Origin: Flavobacterium chungbukense
GTDB lineage: Bacteria; Bacteroidota; Bacteroidia; Flavobacteriales; Flavobacteriaceae
Direction: 5' to 3'
Assembly: GCF_020805785.1 (NCBI RefSeq)
Contig: NZ_JAJGZV010000001.1
Span: 248,001 to 312,000, forward strand
Length of the DNA: 64,000 bases
Within the stretch, counting starts at the first letter, position 1. Every line of letters begins with the position of its first letter. Under the pieces are notes generated by a model. That model did no database searches. It saw only the letters and a program-made list of their open reading frames with translations, and had not been told where the DNA came from. Of this stretch, positions 17,397 through 27,805 are shown in pieces. The translations under genes were made by a program, and so were the position numbers.

Positions 17397-18842
17397 ATGA
17401 ACAAGTATTTATATAAAATTACATTCATTTTGCTTACCTCTATAACCGCAGTAAGCTGTAGTGATTTTTTGGATGTAGTGCCGCAAGATAAAATTTTAGA
17501 AGATCAGGCTTATAGTTCTGAAGCTGGAATTCAGAATGTACATAACGGAATTTACCTTCAATTGGCTAATGCCAATTTGTACGGAAGACAGCTTACCATG
17601 GATGCTGTAGAAATTTTAGGCCAGCAATTTAATATGTCAGGCTCGCATGTAAAAGCTACAATATCGACTTATTCTTATGCTGAGGCCTTGCCAAAATCTA
17701 CTTTTGCGGCTATTTGGGTTACTGCTTTTAAAACCATATTGTCTACAAATAAATTTCTAGAAAGTATTGATCAGCATTCGGATAAAATTTCTAAAGAAAA
17801 GGCAGATTTATTAAAAGGAGAAGCGATTGCTATTCGTGCAATGCTGCATTTTGATATGCTCCGTATGTATGGACCGATCTATAAAGTATCTCCTGCAGAT
17901 CCTTCTATACCCTATTATGATCTTGCTCAGACTACAAATAATCCGGTTCTGCCTGCAAACGAAGTAATGGCTAAAATTATAGCCGATTTAGATTTGGCCA
18001 TTTCACTTCTAAAAGAGGATCCATTTCCAACTACTGGAAAATATGGAACGACAACTGCTTTTGACGGTAATCCTTATTATTATAAAAATAGAGGACAGCG
18101 AATGAATATCATGGCAGTAAAGTGTTTAAAAGCCAGAGTTTTGCTTTACGCAGGAGATAAAACGGGAGCATTTGCTGTCGCGAATGAACTCATCAATTAT
18201 GTAAAAGCAAAACCTTATGTGTACTGGACGCCATTCTTAGAAGCTACCAATACTTCTAATCCAGATCGTATTTTTTCTTCTGAGAATTTCTTTGCCCTTA
18301 GCGATCTTACTTTATATAACAAACAAAAATTAATTTTTGATTCCAGTTTAGACGACTTTAATATTTACGCTCCACTGCTAAGCCGATTAAATGCTGTTTT
18401 TGAATCTAATGATAACGATTACAGAAGTCTTCCGTCTTGGAAGATTCCAATATCAGGAGGAAAAACACAGAAAACATTTTTTAAATACGAAGATGTAACG
18501 GATAAAACCAAAGAATTTCGTTTTCAGATTCCAATGTTTAAACTTTCAGAATTGTATTTAATTGCGGCAGAAACAGCTCCGGTTCCAGCAGATGGAATTG
18601 CTTATTTAAATACGCTTAGATTTAATAGAGGTTTGACCAATCTTGCTGCAACGGCGGTTTTAGCAACAGAAATTACAAAAGAATATAGAAAAGAATTTAT
18701 GGGAGAAGGACAATTGTTTTTTTATTACAAAAGAATCAATTCAACAGCAATTCCAAACGGTTCTGCTGCATCTGGAAATGTAACGATGAATGCACTTAAA
18801 TATGTGGTGCCATTGCCAGATGAAGAAATTAATTTTCAATAA
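17397..18842 (+). CDS. RagB/SusD-family outer-membrane lipoprotein
   Basis: 481 residues with a lipobox (Cys21, AVSCSDFLDV). It has the tetratricopeptide-like helices and C-terminal RxxEFxGEGQLFFYYKR pattern of the SusD/RagB family. It starts 10 nt after susC and forms the surface lid that captures ligand for the barrel. No glycan-binding signature can be read. Confidence 0.92.
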   Translation: MNKYLYKITFILLTSITAVSCSDFLDVVPQDKILEDQAYSSEAGIQNVHNGIYLQLANANLYGRQLTMDAVEILGQQFNMSGSHVKATISTYSYAEALPKSTFAAIWVTAFKTILSTNKFLESIDQHSDKISKEKADLLKGEAIAIRAMLHFDMLRMYGPIYKVSPADPSIPYYDLAQTTNNPVLPANEVMAKIIADLDLAISLLKEDPFPTTGKYGTTTAFDGNPYYYKNRGQRMNIMAVKCLKARVLLYAGDKTGAFAVANELINYVKAKPYVYWTPFLEATNTSNPDRIFSSENFFALSDLTLYNKQKLIFDSSLDDFNIYAPLLSRLNAVFESNDNDYRSLPSWKIPISGGKTQKTFFKYEDVTDKTKEFRFQIPMFKLSELYLIAAETAPVPADGIAYLNTLRFNRGLTNLAATAVLATEITKEYRKEFMGEGQLFFYYKRINSTAIPNGSAASGNVTMNALKYVVPLPDEEINFQ

Positions 18843-18857
18843 TTAAAAAAAGTAATC

Positions 18858-19625
18858 ATGAAAAAAATATTGATTTTAAGCATCACTTTTCTATCTCTTT
18901 TCGGACTAACATCATGCGATAAAGAAGAAATTCAGCCTTATAATGATACCGATAACATTTATTTCTCACGCTCTATAGTTCCATTATATAGCAATGGACC
19001 ACTTATAGACAGCACCGGATTTAGTTTTGGTTTGGATAACGCTGCCATTACAGAAAGAATTTTCCCTATTGCTATACGAGTTCAAGGAAAAGTTAGCAAT
19101 GTTGATCGACAAATAAAACTTACCGTTGACCCATCAAGTACAGCCGTTTTAGGAACTCATTTTAAATTTCCAGAAAATATGGTAATGCGCGCTGGAAAAG
19201 AGATAGATACTATTTTTCTAAAGGTTTTAAGAACTCCAGATATGAAAACTAAAGATTTTACAGCAGTGCTAAATCTGGAAGAAAATGAATTTTTTACCAC
19301 GAAGATGCAATCAAGAGTGACGAATGTTTTGACGGGAAAAACCATAAGTTTTATTCGTTTTAAATTATCATTTAATGATAAATTATCGACACCGCTAGGT
19401 TGGATTACTGCCAATTTTGGTGTCTTTACCGCAAAGAAATTTTTCCTAATGTGTGAACTGATGGATTTAGAACCTGAGATGTTTAATCAAGCACCAGGAG
19501 GTACAGGTCTTTCAATTCCCGATTATCAGTATTATCAAAACTTTATGAAACGCTATTTAGCCGATCAGAAAGCTTCAGGAAATACCATTTATGAAGAAAA
19601 TGGAAATGAAATGTTCTTTCCATAA
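18858..19625 (+). CDS. DUF4843 domain lipoprotein
   Basis: 255 residues with Cys20 as lipid attachment (GLTSCDKEE). The body is predicted to be beta-rich and fits DUF4843, a family usually found next to SusCD with PKD-like proteins. It is probably a surface-exposed accessory binding protein of this transporter. It starts 15 nt after susD. Confidence 0.8.
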   Translation: MKKILILSITFLSLFGLTSCDKEEIQPYNDTDNIYFSRSIVPLYSNGPLIDSTGFSFGLDNAAITERIFPIAIRVQGKVSNVDRQIKLTVDPSSTAVLGTHFKFPENMVMRAGKEIDTIFLKVLRTPDMKTKDFTAVLNLEENEFFTTKMQSRVTNVLTGKTISFIRFKLSFNDKLSTPLGWITANFGVFTAKKFFLMCELMDLEPEMFNQAPGGTGLSIPDYQYYQNFMKRYLADQKASGNTIYEENGNEMFFP

Positions 19626-19659
19626 AAAATCATTTTTTTAATTTCAAAAATATAAAACG

Positions 19660-21147
19660 ATGTTTAAAAATATAACAATAAAAATAGCTGCATTAATGGT
19701 TCTTTTTCTTGCCTACAGTTGCGTTAGCGATGAGGGAAATTATGATTATGAGAAGATCAATGAGCTAGAAGTAACTGGAATAGAAAAAGAATATACAGCG
19801 TATACAGGAGATAATTTTACAATAAAACCCAATATAAATCCAACTTTAGACGATGGTACAAATCCCGATCGTTACGAGTATAAATGGGTGGCTTTAAATC
19901 CTACAAAATTAGCATACGAGGCTCGAACTACCGTTGCTACAACAAAAAATATTGAAGGAATTTTAAAATTGCCGCCAGCAAAATACAATCTTTATTATTT
20001 CATAAAGGATAAAATAACAGGAGTAACTTGGCAGCAGCCCATAATTACATTAAATGTAGTTTCGTCAATTTATGAAGGCTGGCTTGTGGTTGGAGATGTT
20101 GATGGAAAAGCGAGATTAGATATGGTTTCCATAATTCCTGGGGTTGCGCAGCCACGTATTATTAATGATGTTTTAGACGCTTCCGGATCTACTTTAAAGT
20201 TGAGTGGAAAAGCAGTAGATGTGGAATGTTTCAGTACACCTTTGCCTGGCGCTGTTATTTACGGTGTTTATGTAACCGCTTCTGAGTCTGGAACATCTAG
20301 ATTAGAACCTGATTCTTTTGCTTGGAGCCAAACACAAAATATTGCTTATGAAACTGTTGGAGGCGCTTTTCCAACAAATTTCGCAGTAGATTTTATGAAA
20401 CCTATTAATGGAGGAGAGAATTTTCTCTTTAAAAATGGTGATATCTATTATTTTAACAGAACACAGCAAATTAGATATGGACTGCCACAAAACAAAGTCG
20501 ACTTAGAAACCAAACTTTTTACGGCGGCACCTTTTATTGCAGAAACTGGTTCTACAGGAACTCCAGTCTTTTTTGATGTAGAAAAATATCGTTTTTTACG
20601 TTACAGTTATTCAAAAGGAAATTGCTCGGCGATGCCTCCTGTTACAGCTTCTGCAACAACATTAGATTGGAATAATACCAATTGCGAATTGGTTTACATG
20701 ACCAATTCTAATTTTAATTTGAATGAAAATTTTGCGGTCTTAAAGAATATTTCAACAGGCAAATTTTATCTATTGCGTTTTACCACTGGTGCTGTGCAAA
20801 CCTATTACAAAGAAATGCTGAATGCTCCGGATTTAGATAAAGCAACAAAATTTGCTGTAAGTCCAGATGCTGGATACTTATTCTATTCAGTTGGTAACAA
20901 AGTATATGAATATGACAGCGGAACTCAATCTGCAAAATTGATGTTAGATAAAGGAAATGAAGAAATTACCTATCTAGGTTTTAGCAAAAGAGGCCCGAAA
21001 GTAATCAGCAAATTAATTTTAGGTACTTACAGCACAACCGGAAAATTAGAATTATATACCGTTCCGCCTGTAAACGGAAATTTAGTTTTAGAAAATACCT
21101 ATACAGGTTTATGTAAAATTGTTGATGTTTCTTACCGTGTACGATAA
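19660..21147 (+). CDS. PKD-like family lipoprotein
   Basis: 495 residues with lipid Cys21 (LAYSCVSDEG). The N-terminal 30-130 region (NYDYEKINELEVTGIE, YKWVAL) fits the PKD-like domain of SusCD-associated lipoproteins. The rest is beta-rich and ends in propeller-like strands (YLFYSVGNKVYEYD). It is likely a surface binding partner of the SusCD pair. A hairpin follows it, before the periplasmic half of the operon. Confidence 0.8.
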   Translation: MFKNITIKIAALMVLFLAYSCVSDEGNYDYEKINELEVTGIEKEYTAYTGDNFTIKPNINPTLDDGTNPDRYEYKWVALNPTKLAYEARTTVATTKNIEGILKLPPAKYNLYYFIKDKITGVTWQQPIITLNVVSSIYEGWLVVGDVDGKARLDMVSIIPGVAQPRIINDVLDASGSTLKLSGKAVDVECFSTPLPGAVIYGVYVTASESGTSRLEPDSFAWSQTQNIAYETVGGAFPTNFAVDFMKPINGGENFLFKNGDIYYFNRTQQIRYGLPQNKVDLETKLFTAAPFIAETGSTGTPVFFDVEKYRFLRYSYSKGNCSAMPPVTASATTLDWNNTNCELVYMTNSNFNLNENFAVLKNISTGKFYLLRFTTGAVQTYYKEMLNAPDLDKATKFAVSPDAGYLFYSVGNKVYEYDSGTQSAKLMLDKGNEEITYLGFSKRGPKVISKLILGTYSTTGKLELYTVPPVNGNLVLENTYTGLCKIVDVSYRVR

Positions 21148-21173
21148 TTAAATAAACTTGAAATCTTAAAAAA

Positions 21174-21203
21174 AGCCGAATGAAAATTAGAATTCATTCG
21201 GCT
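21174..21203 (+). terminator. Intra-operon hairpin
   Basis: GCCGAATGAA pairs with TTCATTCGGC, followed only by TTCTAAAA. It is a probable processing or partial-termination site between outer-membrane and periplasmic genes. Confidence 0.6.
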
Positions 21204-21220
21204 TCTAAAACCCACATTTT

Positions 21221-22090
21221 ATGAAACGATTTTTTAAAATCGCAAGCGCAGTTTTGCTGCTTGCCTGTCATTCTTTTGCCTTAAAAGCACAGACACAATC
21301 TACCGAAGGAAGCTGGATACAAACTAAAAAACAAGCTCAAACGGAGAAAAAATTAATCTTTGTCGATTTGTATTTTACGGGCTGTATGCCATGCGCACAA
21401 ATGGACAAAGAAGTATTTCCAGATCCGAAAGTAGCGGCTCTTTTGAATGCTGATTTTGTCACTTTCAAATCGGATATTTTAAAAGAAGAAATCGGGAAAA
21501 AATTATGCATGAAATACGGCGTAACTGGTTTTCCAACATTTTTATTGATGAGCGCTGAAGGAAAAGTTATTGATATTGCTGGCGGTTTTCATAGCGTAGA
21601 GCAATTTACAGCTTTGCTTCAAAACGCTAAAGAGTCGGCTAAAAAAGGTGTTTTCAAAAAGTATAGTCCAGAAATTCAAGAAAAAGAGTATCCAGATTTT
21701 TATAAACAAGCGTATTTAGACGGAAAAAGAAATGTGCCTTTTGAGGTTATCGATACTTATTTAAAATCTAAAGAGACTTCTGATGAAATTTATTTTGTAA
21801 TCGTTACGGGTTTAAGAGTCGGAAAACAATATGATGATGCTTTTCTTTTTAACAGTAAAAAATTTGCAAAAGATTACGGAAGATGGAGCGTGACCAATCA
21901 CGTATTTACCATTTTGCAACGCAAGAAAAAAGAATACGAAAAAAAGAAAGATTTGAAAGGATTTACAGAATTAGTAAATGATTCTAAAGAACTCTACACG
22001 CCAGAAGAATTTACAAAATACTCAGCTATTTTATTAAAAGATTTTGGAGTAGAAAAAGTGGTCGTTAATCCGTCAGCTTCAAAAAAGTAA
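21221..22090 (+). CDS. Periplasmic thioredoxin-like protein (CMPC)
   Basis: 289 residues. A signal peptide (1-24, LKAQ) precedes a thioredoxin fold (about 30-140) with the redox pair Cys55-Met-Pro-Cys58 and the cis-Pro in TGFPTFLL. The C-terminal 140 residues are helical, Lys-rich and unassigned. It resembles the DsbD-gamma-like family with an early CxxC after DLYFTGC. It should exchange electrons in the periplasm, possibly with the DsbD encoded at the end of this locus. Confidence 0.85.
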   Translation: MKRFFKIASAVLLLACHSFALKAQTQSTEGSWIQTKKQAQTEKKLIFVDLYFTGCMPCAQMDKEVFPDPKVAALLNADFVTFKSDILKEEIGKKLCMKYGVTGFPTFLLMSAEGKVIDIAGGFHSVEQFTALLQNAKESAKKGVFKKYSPEIQEKEYPDFYKQAYLDGKRNVPFEVIDTYLKSKETSDEIYFVIVTGLRVGKQYDDAFLFNSKKFAKDYGRWSVTNHVFTILQRKKKEYEKKKDLKGFTELVNDSKELYTPEEFTKYSAILLKDFGVEKVVVNPSASKK

Positions 22091-22096
22091 GTTTCA

Positions 22097-23581
22097 ATGA
22101 AAAAGATATTCTTGTTTTCAATATTGATTTTTGGCTGTTCAATGTATGCGCAAAATAGCATTCAGAAATCTATTGAAATGTTCGAAAAAGCCTTTCAGAA
22201 CAAAGATTACAATAGCATGAAAAATCTTTTGTCACCACAATTTACAGTCGGTGTTGGAGATGCTTCATCAAACGAATATTATTTGAATGGTATTTTCAAT
22301 GCATTTCCAGTTTTAGATTCTATTCAAATTGGAAAAAAGGTAGAAATGAAAAACGAAACCTATGTTTTGGCCGATTTTTGTTTTAAAGGAAAAGAAAAAA
22401 AGCCGTCTCAGATTGTTTTCAATTCAGAAAATAAAATTTTGTACGTGACATTTTTTGATGGTTTATACAAAGTCGACCGACATGCCACAGTAAAGGAAGT
22501 GGCAAGTATTCCGTTTGAAATTATCGAAAACGGAATTGCTATTAAAATCAAATTAAACAAAGCCAATCGTGAATTTTTAATGCTTTTTGATACAGGCGCA
22601 GACGGAATGGCTTTAAATCCCGACAGTGCTTACAAAGCGGGTGTTGTGGTCACCAAAACGAAATCGACTTCTGTGGTTGGCGGAAGTCAGGAAGTAAAGT
22701 ATTCTGCAGACAATACCATTTATATTGGCGATCAGGTTTTAAAAAATCAAGGTTTGGTCATTTTTCCGAAACATGGTGTCTACGACGGATTGTTTGGCGC
22801 AAACTTGTTGCGAAATTTCATTACGTCAGTCAATTTTGATACGATGACAATCGATTTGTACAATTTTGGAAATTTCAATTATTGGGGAAAAGCAAAGCCA
22901 TTTGTTTTTGATTACAAATCGGGACTTCCGGTCGTAAAAATGAATCTGACTTTTGAAGACAAAAAAACAGTCGAAGGCAATTTTACTTTTGATACTGGCG
23001 CAGGCTACGATTTGATCGCGTACGGACCTTTCAATCATAAAAATAATTTGGAAGCAAGTCTAAAAACGGAATATACTTCTGTGAATTACAGCTTAGGAAA
23101 ACAAACTAAAATTGTTGGCGGTGCAATTCCGAATGTGGCAATTAACGGAAATAATTTTCCAAATGTAACTGTAGCAATTCAAGAATATGACGAAGCCAAT
23201 AAAAACTGGGCTTTCGCCGATGGATCTTTGGGAATTGATTTAATAAAACGTTTCAATTTTACAATTGATCTTTTGCACAAAACGGTCTATTTAGAACCTA
23301 ATAAAAATTTCAAAAAAACATCTTCTTTTTACTTGGGCGGAATGGATTTAGATTTTGATGACAACCAAAATTTAGTAGTAAAAAGAATTATCGATCAGCA
23401 AAATGAGGACTTAAAGAAAGTTAAAGCTGGAGCAAAAGTTACTCAGATAAACGATTTTGAAGCCAAAGATTTATTGAAACCAGAAAACCTTAAAAAGCTG
23501 AAAGAATCTAAAGAAAGTAAAGATTTTATTATCGAACAAGACAATCAATCTATGCAAATTTCAATTAAAAATAGCAACTAA
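22097..23581 (+). CDS. Two-lobed retropepsin/pepsin-like aspartic protease
   Basis: 494 residues with a signal peptide (1-19, MYAQ). A small N-terminal SnoaL/DUF3887-like region (about 20-125) is followed by two lobes, each with an aspartic-protease active-site motif: Asp165-Thr-Gly-Ala and Asp299-Thr-Gly-Ala. Each lobe later has a hydrophobic-Gly segment (DGLFGANLL, DGSLGIDLI). The C-terminus (about 410-494) looks like a PDZ domain. Having both lobes in one chain implies a self-contained active site like pepsin. It sits 6 nt after the thioredoxin gene and 13 nt before the TlpA gene, pointing to periplasmic peptide digestion. Confidence 0.85.
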   Translation: MKKIFLFSILIFGCSMYAQNSIQKSIEMFEKAFQNKDYNSMKNLLSPQFTVGVGDASSNEYYLNGIFNAFPVLDSIQIGKKVEMKNETYVLADFCFKGKEKKPSQIVFNSENKILYVTFFDGLYKVDRHATVKEVASIPFEIIENGIAIKIKLNKANREFLMLFDTGADGMALNPDSAYKAGVVVTKTKSTSVVGGSQEVKYSADNTIYIGDQVLKNQGLVIFPKHGVYDGLFGANLLRNFITSVNFDTMTIDLYNFGNFNYWGKAKPFVFDYKSGLPVVKMNLTFEDKKTVEGNFTFDTGAGYDLIAYGPFNHKNNLEASLKTEYTSVNYSLGKQTKIVGGAIPNVAINGNNFPNVTVAIQEYDEANKNWAFADGSLGIDLIKRFNFTIDLLHKTVYLEPNKNFKKTSSFYLGGMDLDFDDNQNLVVKRIIDQQNEDLKKVKAGAKVTQINDFEAKDLLKPENLKKLKESKESKDFIIEQDNQSMQISIKNSN

Positions 23582-23594
23582 AAAACAAAAAAAT

Positions 23595-24977
23595 ATGAAA
23601 AAGAATGCTTTTTATTTCATTATGACCTTTATTATGGTTCAAATGAGTTATGCTGTAAATCTGTCTGATTATGCAGTAATTAAAGGAACAATTGCGATTC
23701 CAGATTTGAAGACAAAAGAAATTACGCTTTACAATGTTGAAGAAGGAAAGCCAGTTGTTGCCGCTACAGCAAAAGTTAATTCTCTGGGGGAGTTTGGCTT
23801 TTTGACACCAGTTTCAGCTGCTGGCTTTTATTATGTAGATTACGGACAATTTAAAAGTAGAAACCAATTAATTCGTTTGTATCTAGAACCAAAATTGGAT
23901 ATCAATCTTGCGATAAGTAAAGATTCGTATGTTTTGAGCGGAAAAAATATCGGACAGAACGCTTTAGTTCAAAAAGCAAATGAAATCTATAACGAATTTG
24001 CACCTTTTGCCAGACTTGGTGGAGATGCAACGTATGTAGAATTTTATCCTTGGCTTGATAAAGGAGTTGCAAAAGCCGATGAATTTTCAAAATCGATAAA
24101 AACTAAAGATGCTAATTTCAATAAATTATTAAAGTTAGCAGTGGCAACAGATGTAGAAGAATTAACATATACTTTTTTCAGAATGCCTAGAACTGCATTT
24201 CCTGACAAAGACGATCGTCCAGCAGTAATCAAAACATGGCAGACAGATAAAAAGTTTACAGATCCAGATTTATTAAAATTACAAAATGGCGTTTCTCTAA
24301 TGTCAAATTATTTCTTTTATGTAACGATGAATTCTGGCGACGCACCAAAACGTTTAGATTTAACAGAAGCAGTTACACATATTACAGATCCAGCTCTAAA
24401 AGATGTTTATTTGCGCGACGCCGTTGCAACTTCAAGAATGAAAATTGAAGAATACGAAAAAATTGCACCAAGCATCAAACCGTTAATGGTTTCAGGTGCT
24501 AGTAAAGCATTTTTATTAGAATATGAAAAAGTATTGCATAAAAACGTAGGTCAAAAAGGGTTAGATTTTACGTATAAAGATATCAATGATAAACCAGTTT
24601 CTTTTTCAGATTTTAAAGGTAAATTTGTCTACATCGATTTATGGGCAACTTGGTGCGGACCATGTAAAGCAGAGATTCCACACATGAAAAAAATCGAAGA
24701 AGATTACCACGGAAAAAACATTGTATTTGTAAGTCTTTCATTAGACAAAGCAAAAGATGCTCAAAAGTGGAAAGATTATGTAACAAAAGAACAATTAAAA
24801 GGAATTCAGTTAATGGCAGACAAAGATTTTGGCTCTGATGTGGCTAAAAATTACGATGTAAATGCCATTCCGAGATTCTTATTGTTCGATACAAAAGGAA
24901 ATATCATCAATGCCGATGCGCTTCGTCCTTCTAATCCAGAATTAAGAGCGCAATTGGATAAATTATTGAAGAGTTAA
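23595..24977 (+). CDS. TlpA-like thioredoxin family protein
   Basis: 460 residues with a signal peptide (1-20). The N-terminal half contains a DUF4369-like beta domain (about 25-120) and a helical region. The C-terminal thioredoxin domain (about 320-460) has WATWCGPCK with Cys354 and Cys357, and the cis-Pro in AIPRFLLF. Proteins of this build are frequent periplasmic reductases beside SusCD systems. The partner may be a disulfide in the imported peptide, or the aspartic or M16 protease. Confidence 0.88.
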   Translation: MKKNAFYFIMTFIMVQMSYAVNLSDYAVIKGTIAIPDLKTKEITLYNVEEGKPVVAATAKVNSLGEFGFLTPVSAAGFYYVDYGQFKSRNQLIRLYLEPKLDINLAISKDSYVLSGKNIGQNALVQKANEIYNEFAPFARLGGDATYVEFYPWLDKGVAKADEFSKSIKTKDANFNKLLKLAVATDVEELTYTFFRMPRTAFPDKDDRPAVIKTWQTDKKFTDPDLLKLQNGVSLMSNYFFYVTMNSGDAPKRLDLTEAVTHITDPALKDVYLRDAVATSRMKIEEYEKIAPSIKPLMVSGASKAFLLEYEKVLHKNVGQKGLDFTYKDINDKPVSFSDFKGKFVYIDLWATWCGPCKAEIPHMKKIEEDYHGKNIVFVSLSLDKAKDAQKWKDYVTKEQLKGIQLMADKDFGSDVAKNYDVNAIPRFLLFDTKGNIINADALRPSNPELRAQLDKLLKS

Positions 24978-24988
24978 TAATTAGCTTT

Positions 24989-27805
24989 ATGAAATACAGC
25001 AAAAAAATAGCAATCTTACTGTTTGTCGCCGGATGTTTTTTATCCGCGAAAGCGCAGAACTTTAAAGCAACTGATCCAATTGCGGTCAATCAAAAGATAA
25101 AAAAAGGAGTTTTGCCAAACGGAATGACGTATTATATTTATCCGACTGAGGTAAATAAAAATACGGCAAGTTATTATATCATTCAAAATGTAGGTTCTAT
25201 TTTAGAAAACGACCAGCAGAAAGGTTTGGCTCATTTTCTGGAGCACATGGCGTTTAACGGAACCAAAAATTTTGAAGGAAAAGGTATTTTGAATACGCTT
25301 CAAAAACAAGGTGCTGTTTTCGGAAAAAATATCAATGCTTACACGAGCACAGACGAAACAGTTTACAACTTAGATAATATTCCGTCAAAAGATGGAGGAG
25401 TTGTCGATACCTGTTTATTGGTGTTGCACGATTGGTCCAATTTTTTATCGCTAACGAATGAAGAAATCGATGCCGAGCGCGGCGTAATTACCGAAGAATG
25501 GCGTACAAGACAAAATGCAAGAGCGAGAATTTATAATCAATTAGCGTCATCTTATTACAATAATTCGCTGTATACTGATCGCATGCCGATTGGTGATATG
25601 GATATTGTGAAAAACTTCAAATACCAAGTTTTAAAAGATTTTTATAAAGATTGGTATCGTCCGGATTTGCAGGCAATCGCCATTGTTGGAGATATAAATG
25701 CAGATGAAATTGAAGCCAAAATCAAAAAACTTTTTGCAGATATTCCGACACCGGTAAATCCAAAAAAACGTTTTGAAATCGCAATTCCAGAAAAAACGGA
25801 ACCGACTTTTAAATTGGCTTTGGACAAAGAAATTTCGGCTTCGAGTATTAGTTTTATGATTCGTCATGAAACAGAAAAAGCAACCAATACATATGCCGAA
25901 TTAGAAAAGACAACACAAAGAAATATTGCCTTTTCAATTTTAAATAATCGTTTAGCAGAATTGGCGCAAAAACAAGAATGTCCATTTAAAGGCGCTCAAA
26001 TTGGCTATCAAAATTATACTCGATTAAACGATATTTGGATTCTGAGTGTTTCTCCAAAACCAGGAAAACAAGCCGAAGCTTTTGTAATGGCTATGAATGA
26101 ATGGGTGAGAGCGTATAAATTTGGTTTTTCTAAAGGAGAAATCGAAAGAGCCGCTACAGAAACGATTTCGAGCTACGAAAATTATTTAGACAAACTAAAT
26201 GAGATTTCGCACAAACAAGTAATCGGAATGGTTAAAGAAGATTATTTGAAACATGAAGTACTTGCAGATCCTGTTGCAGAATTTGAAATGACAAAAAGCA
26301 TTTTAAAAAACATCAATACTAAAATGCTGCAGGAACAAATTAGCAAATTATATACGCAAAAAAATCGTGTAGTAACCGTAACGGGTGTTGATGGCGAAGA
26401 AAATCTAATGCAGGAAAAAGCATTTGATATAATTCAGAAAGCTGAAAATGATGCTTCATTGCAACCATATGTAGATACTTTTGAAGGAAAAACACTTTTA
26501 GGAAATCTAAAAATTAATCCGGGAAAAATTGTATCTGAGAAAAAAGAAACAGCCATTGATGCAACTACTTTTGTTTTGAGTAACGGTGTAAAAGTGCATT
26601 ACAAATTTGCAGACAAAAACAAAAAGCAAGTCAATCTAGAAGCAGAAAGTAAAGGCGGAATTTCTTTGTATAAATTTGACGATATACCTTCTGCATATCG
26701 TTCGACAAGTCTGGCCATGATGTCTGGAATTGGGGAACTTTCAAATGTTGACTTGGAAAAGGTCTTAAAAGGAAAAATTGCCAATTCTTCTGTAACTATT
26801 AATTCTTTAAAAGAAGAAGTTAGCGGTTCTGCGAATGTAAAAGATATCGAAACCATGATGGAGTTGGTTCACTTGCGTTTTGTTCAACCGAGATTTGATG
26901 CGCAGATGTATGCCCTTTTAAAACAAAGACTTCAAAACTCTTTAAAAAATAGAGAAAACGACATTAATGCTAAAATGCAAGATAGTTTGTCCAATATTGT
27001 TTACGGAAAAAACAATCCAAAAATTCGACCATTAAATCAAAAATATATCGATGATTTGTCTTTTGATAAAATGAAATCTATTTATCTGGATCGTTTTGCA
27101 GATGTTTCAAACTTTGAATTCTACATTGTTGGAGATGTTACGCCAGAAGTTTTAAAACCATTATTAGAAAAATATATTGCGAGTATAAAAGGCATTAAAA
27201 GAAATGAAAAATTTAAAGTAGATGTTCCAGAATGGACTTCAAAGAAAATCGATCGTGATGTTTTTATAAAAATGGAAACACCTAAAAGTGCTGTAAATAT
27301 CGCTTTCATGAAAGATTATGCCTATTCTCAAAAAAATAGAATTTTGAATTCTTTTTTAGGCGATATATTGACTTTACGTTACACAGAAAGTCTTCGTGAA
27401 AAAGAAGGAGGAACTTACGGTGCGCAAGTGAAAGGTTCTCTAGTAAAAGATCCAATTACAAAAGGAGGCATTCAAATTACTTTTGATTGTGATGCAGACA
27501 AAGTAGAACATTTACTGCCAATTGTTTATCAGGAAATTGATAAAATCAAAAAAGGCGAAATTGCCGCTGAAGATATTGAGAAAACGAGAAAGAGCTATTT
27601 AAAATCAAGAGAAGACAGCAAAAACTTTAATAGTTACAGCATGAGCTTGATTTCTAATTATTTTGAAGAAGGCTACAATATGAATGATCCTAAAAATTTT
27701 GAAGATATTGTAAACAGCATCACTTCTAAAGAGATTCAAGAATTTGCCAATTCTCTTTTAGACAAAGCAGATTCTATGGAAATAGTCTTCAAACCACTAA
27801 AATAA
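24989..27805 (+). CDS. M16 family zinc metallopeptidase (pitrilysin/insulinase type)
   Basis: 938 residues with a signal peptide (1-22, SAKAQ). The inverted zinc motif HxxEH is at 82-86 (HFLEH) and the third ligand Glu163 is exactly 76 residues later (HxxEH-X76-E). A second, inactive M16 half follows (about 500-938), giving the two-half chamber that digests unfolded peptides. It is the last gene of the tightly spaced locus 1 operon and the best sign that its cargo is a peptide. Confidence 0.93.
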   Translation: MKYSKKIAILLFVAGCFLSAKAQNFKATDPIAVNQKIKKGVLPNGMTYYIYPTEVNKNTASYYIIQNVGSILENDQQKGLAHFLEHMAFNGTKNFEGKGILNTLQKQGAVFGKNINAYTSTDETVYNLDNIPSKDGGVVDTCLLVLHDWSNFLSLTNEEIDAERGVITEEWRTRQNARARIYNQLASSYYNNSLYTDRMPIGDMDIVKNFKYQVLKDFYKDWYRPDLQAIAIVGDINADEIEAKIKKLFADIPTPVNPKKRFEIAIPEKTEPTFKLALDKEISASSISFMIRHETEKATNTYAELEKTTQRNIAFSILNNRLAELAQKQECPFKGAQIGYQNYTRLNDIWILSVSPKPGKQAEAFVMAMNEWVRAYKFGFSKGEIERAATETISSYENYLDKLNEISHKQVIGMVKEDYLKHEVLADPVAEFEMTKSILKNINTKMLQEQISKLYTQKNRVVTVTGVDGEENLMQEKAFDIIQKAENDASLQPYVDTFEGKTLLGNLKINPGKIVSEKKETAIDATTFVLSNGVKVHYKFADKNKKQVNLEAESKGGISLYKFDDIPSAYRSTSLAMMSGIGELSNVDLEKVLKGKIANSSVTINSLKEEVSGSANVKDIETMMELVHLRFVQPRFDAQMYALLKQRLQNSLKNRENDINAKMQDSLSNIVYGKNNPKIRPLNQKYIDDLSFDKMKSIYLDRFADVSNFEFYIVGDVTPEVLKPLLEKYIASIKGIKRNEKFKVDVPEWTSKKIDRDVFIKMETPKSAVNIAFMKDYAYSQKNRILNSFLGDILTLRYTESLREKEGGTYGAQVKGSLVKDPITKGGIQITFDCDADKVEHLLPIVYQEIDKIKKGEIAAEDIEKTRKSYLKSREDSKNFNSYSMSLISNYFEEGYNMNDPKNFEDIVNSITSKEIQEFANSLLDKADSMEIVFKPLK

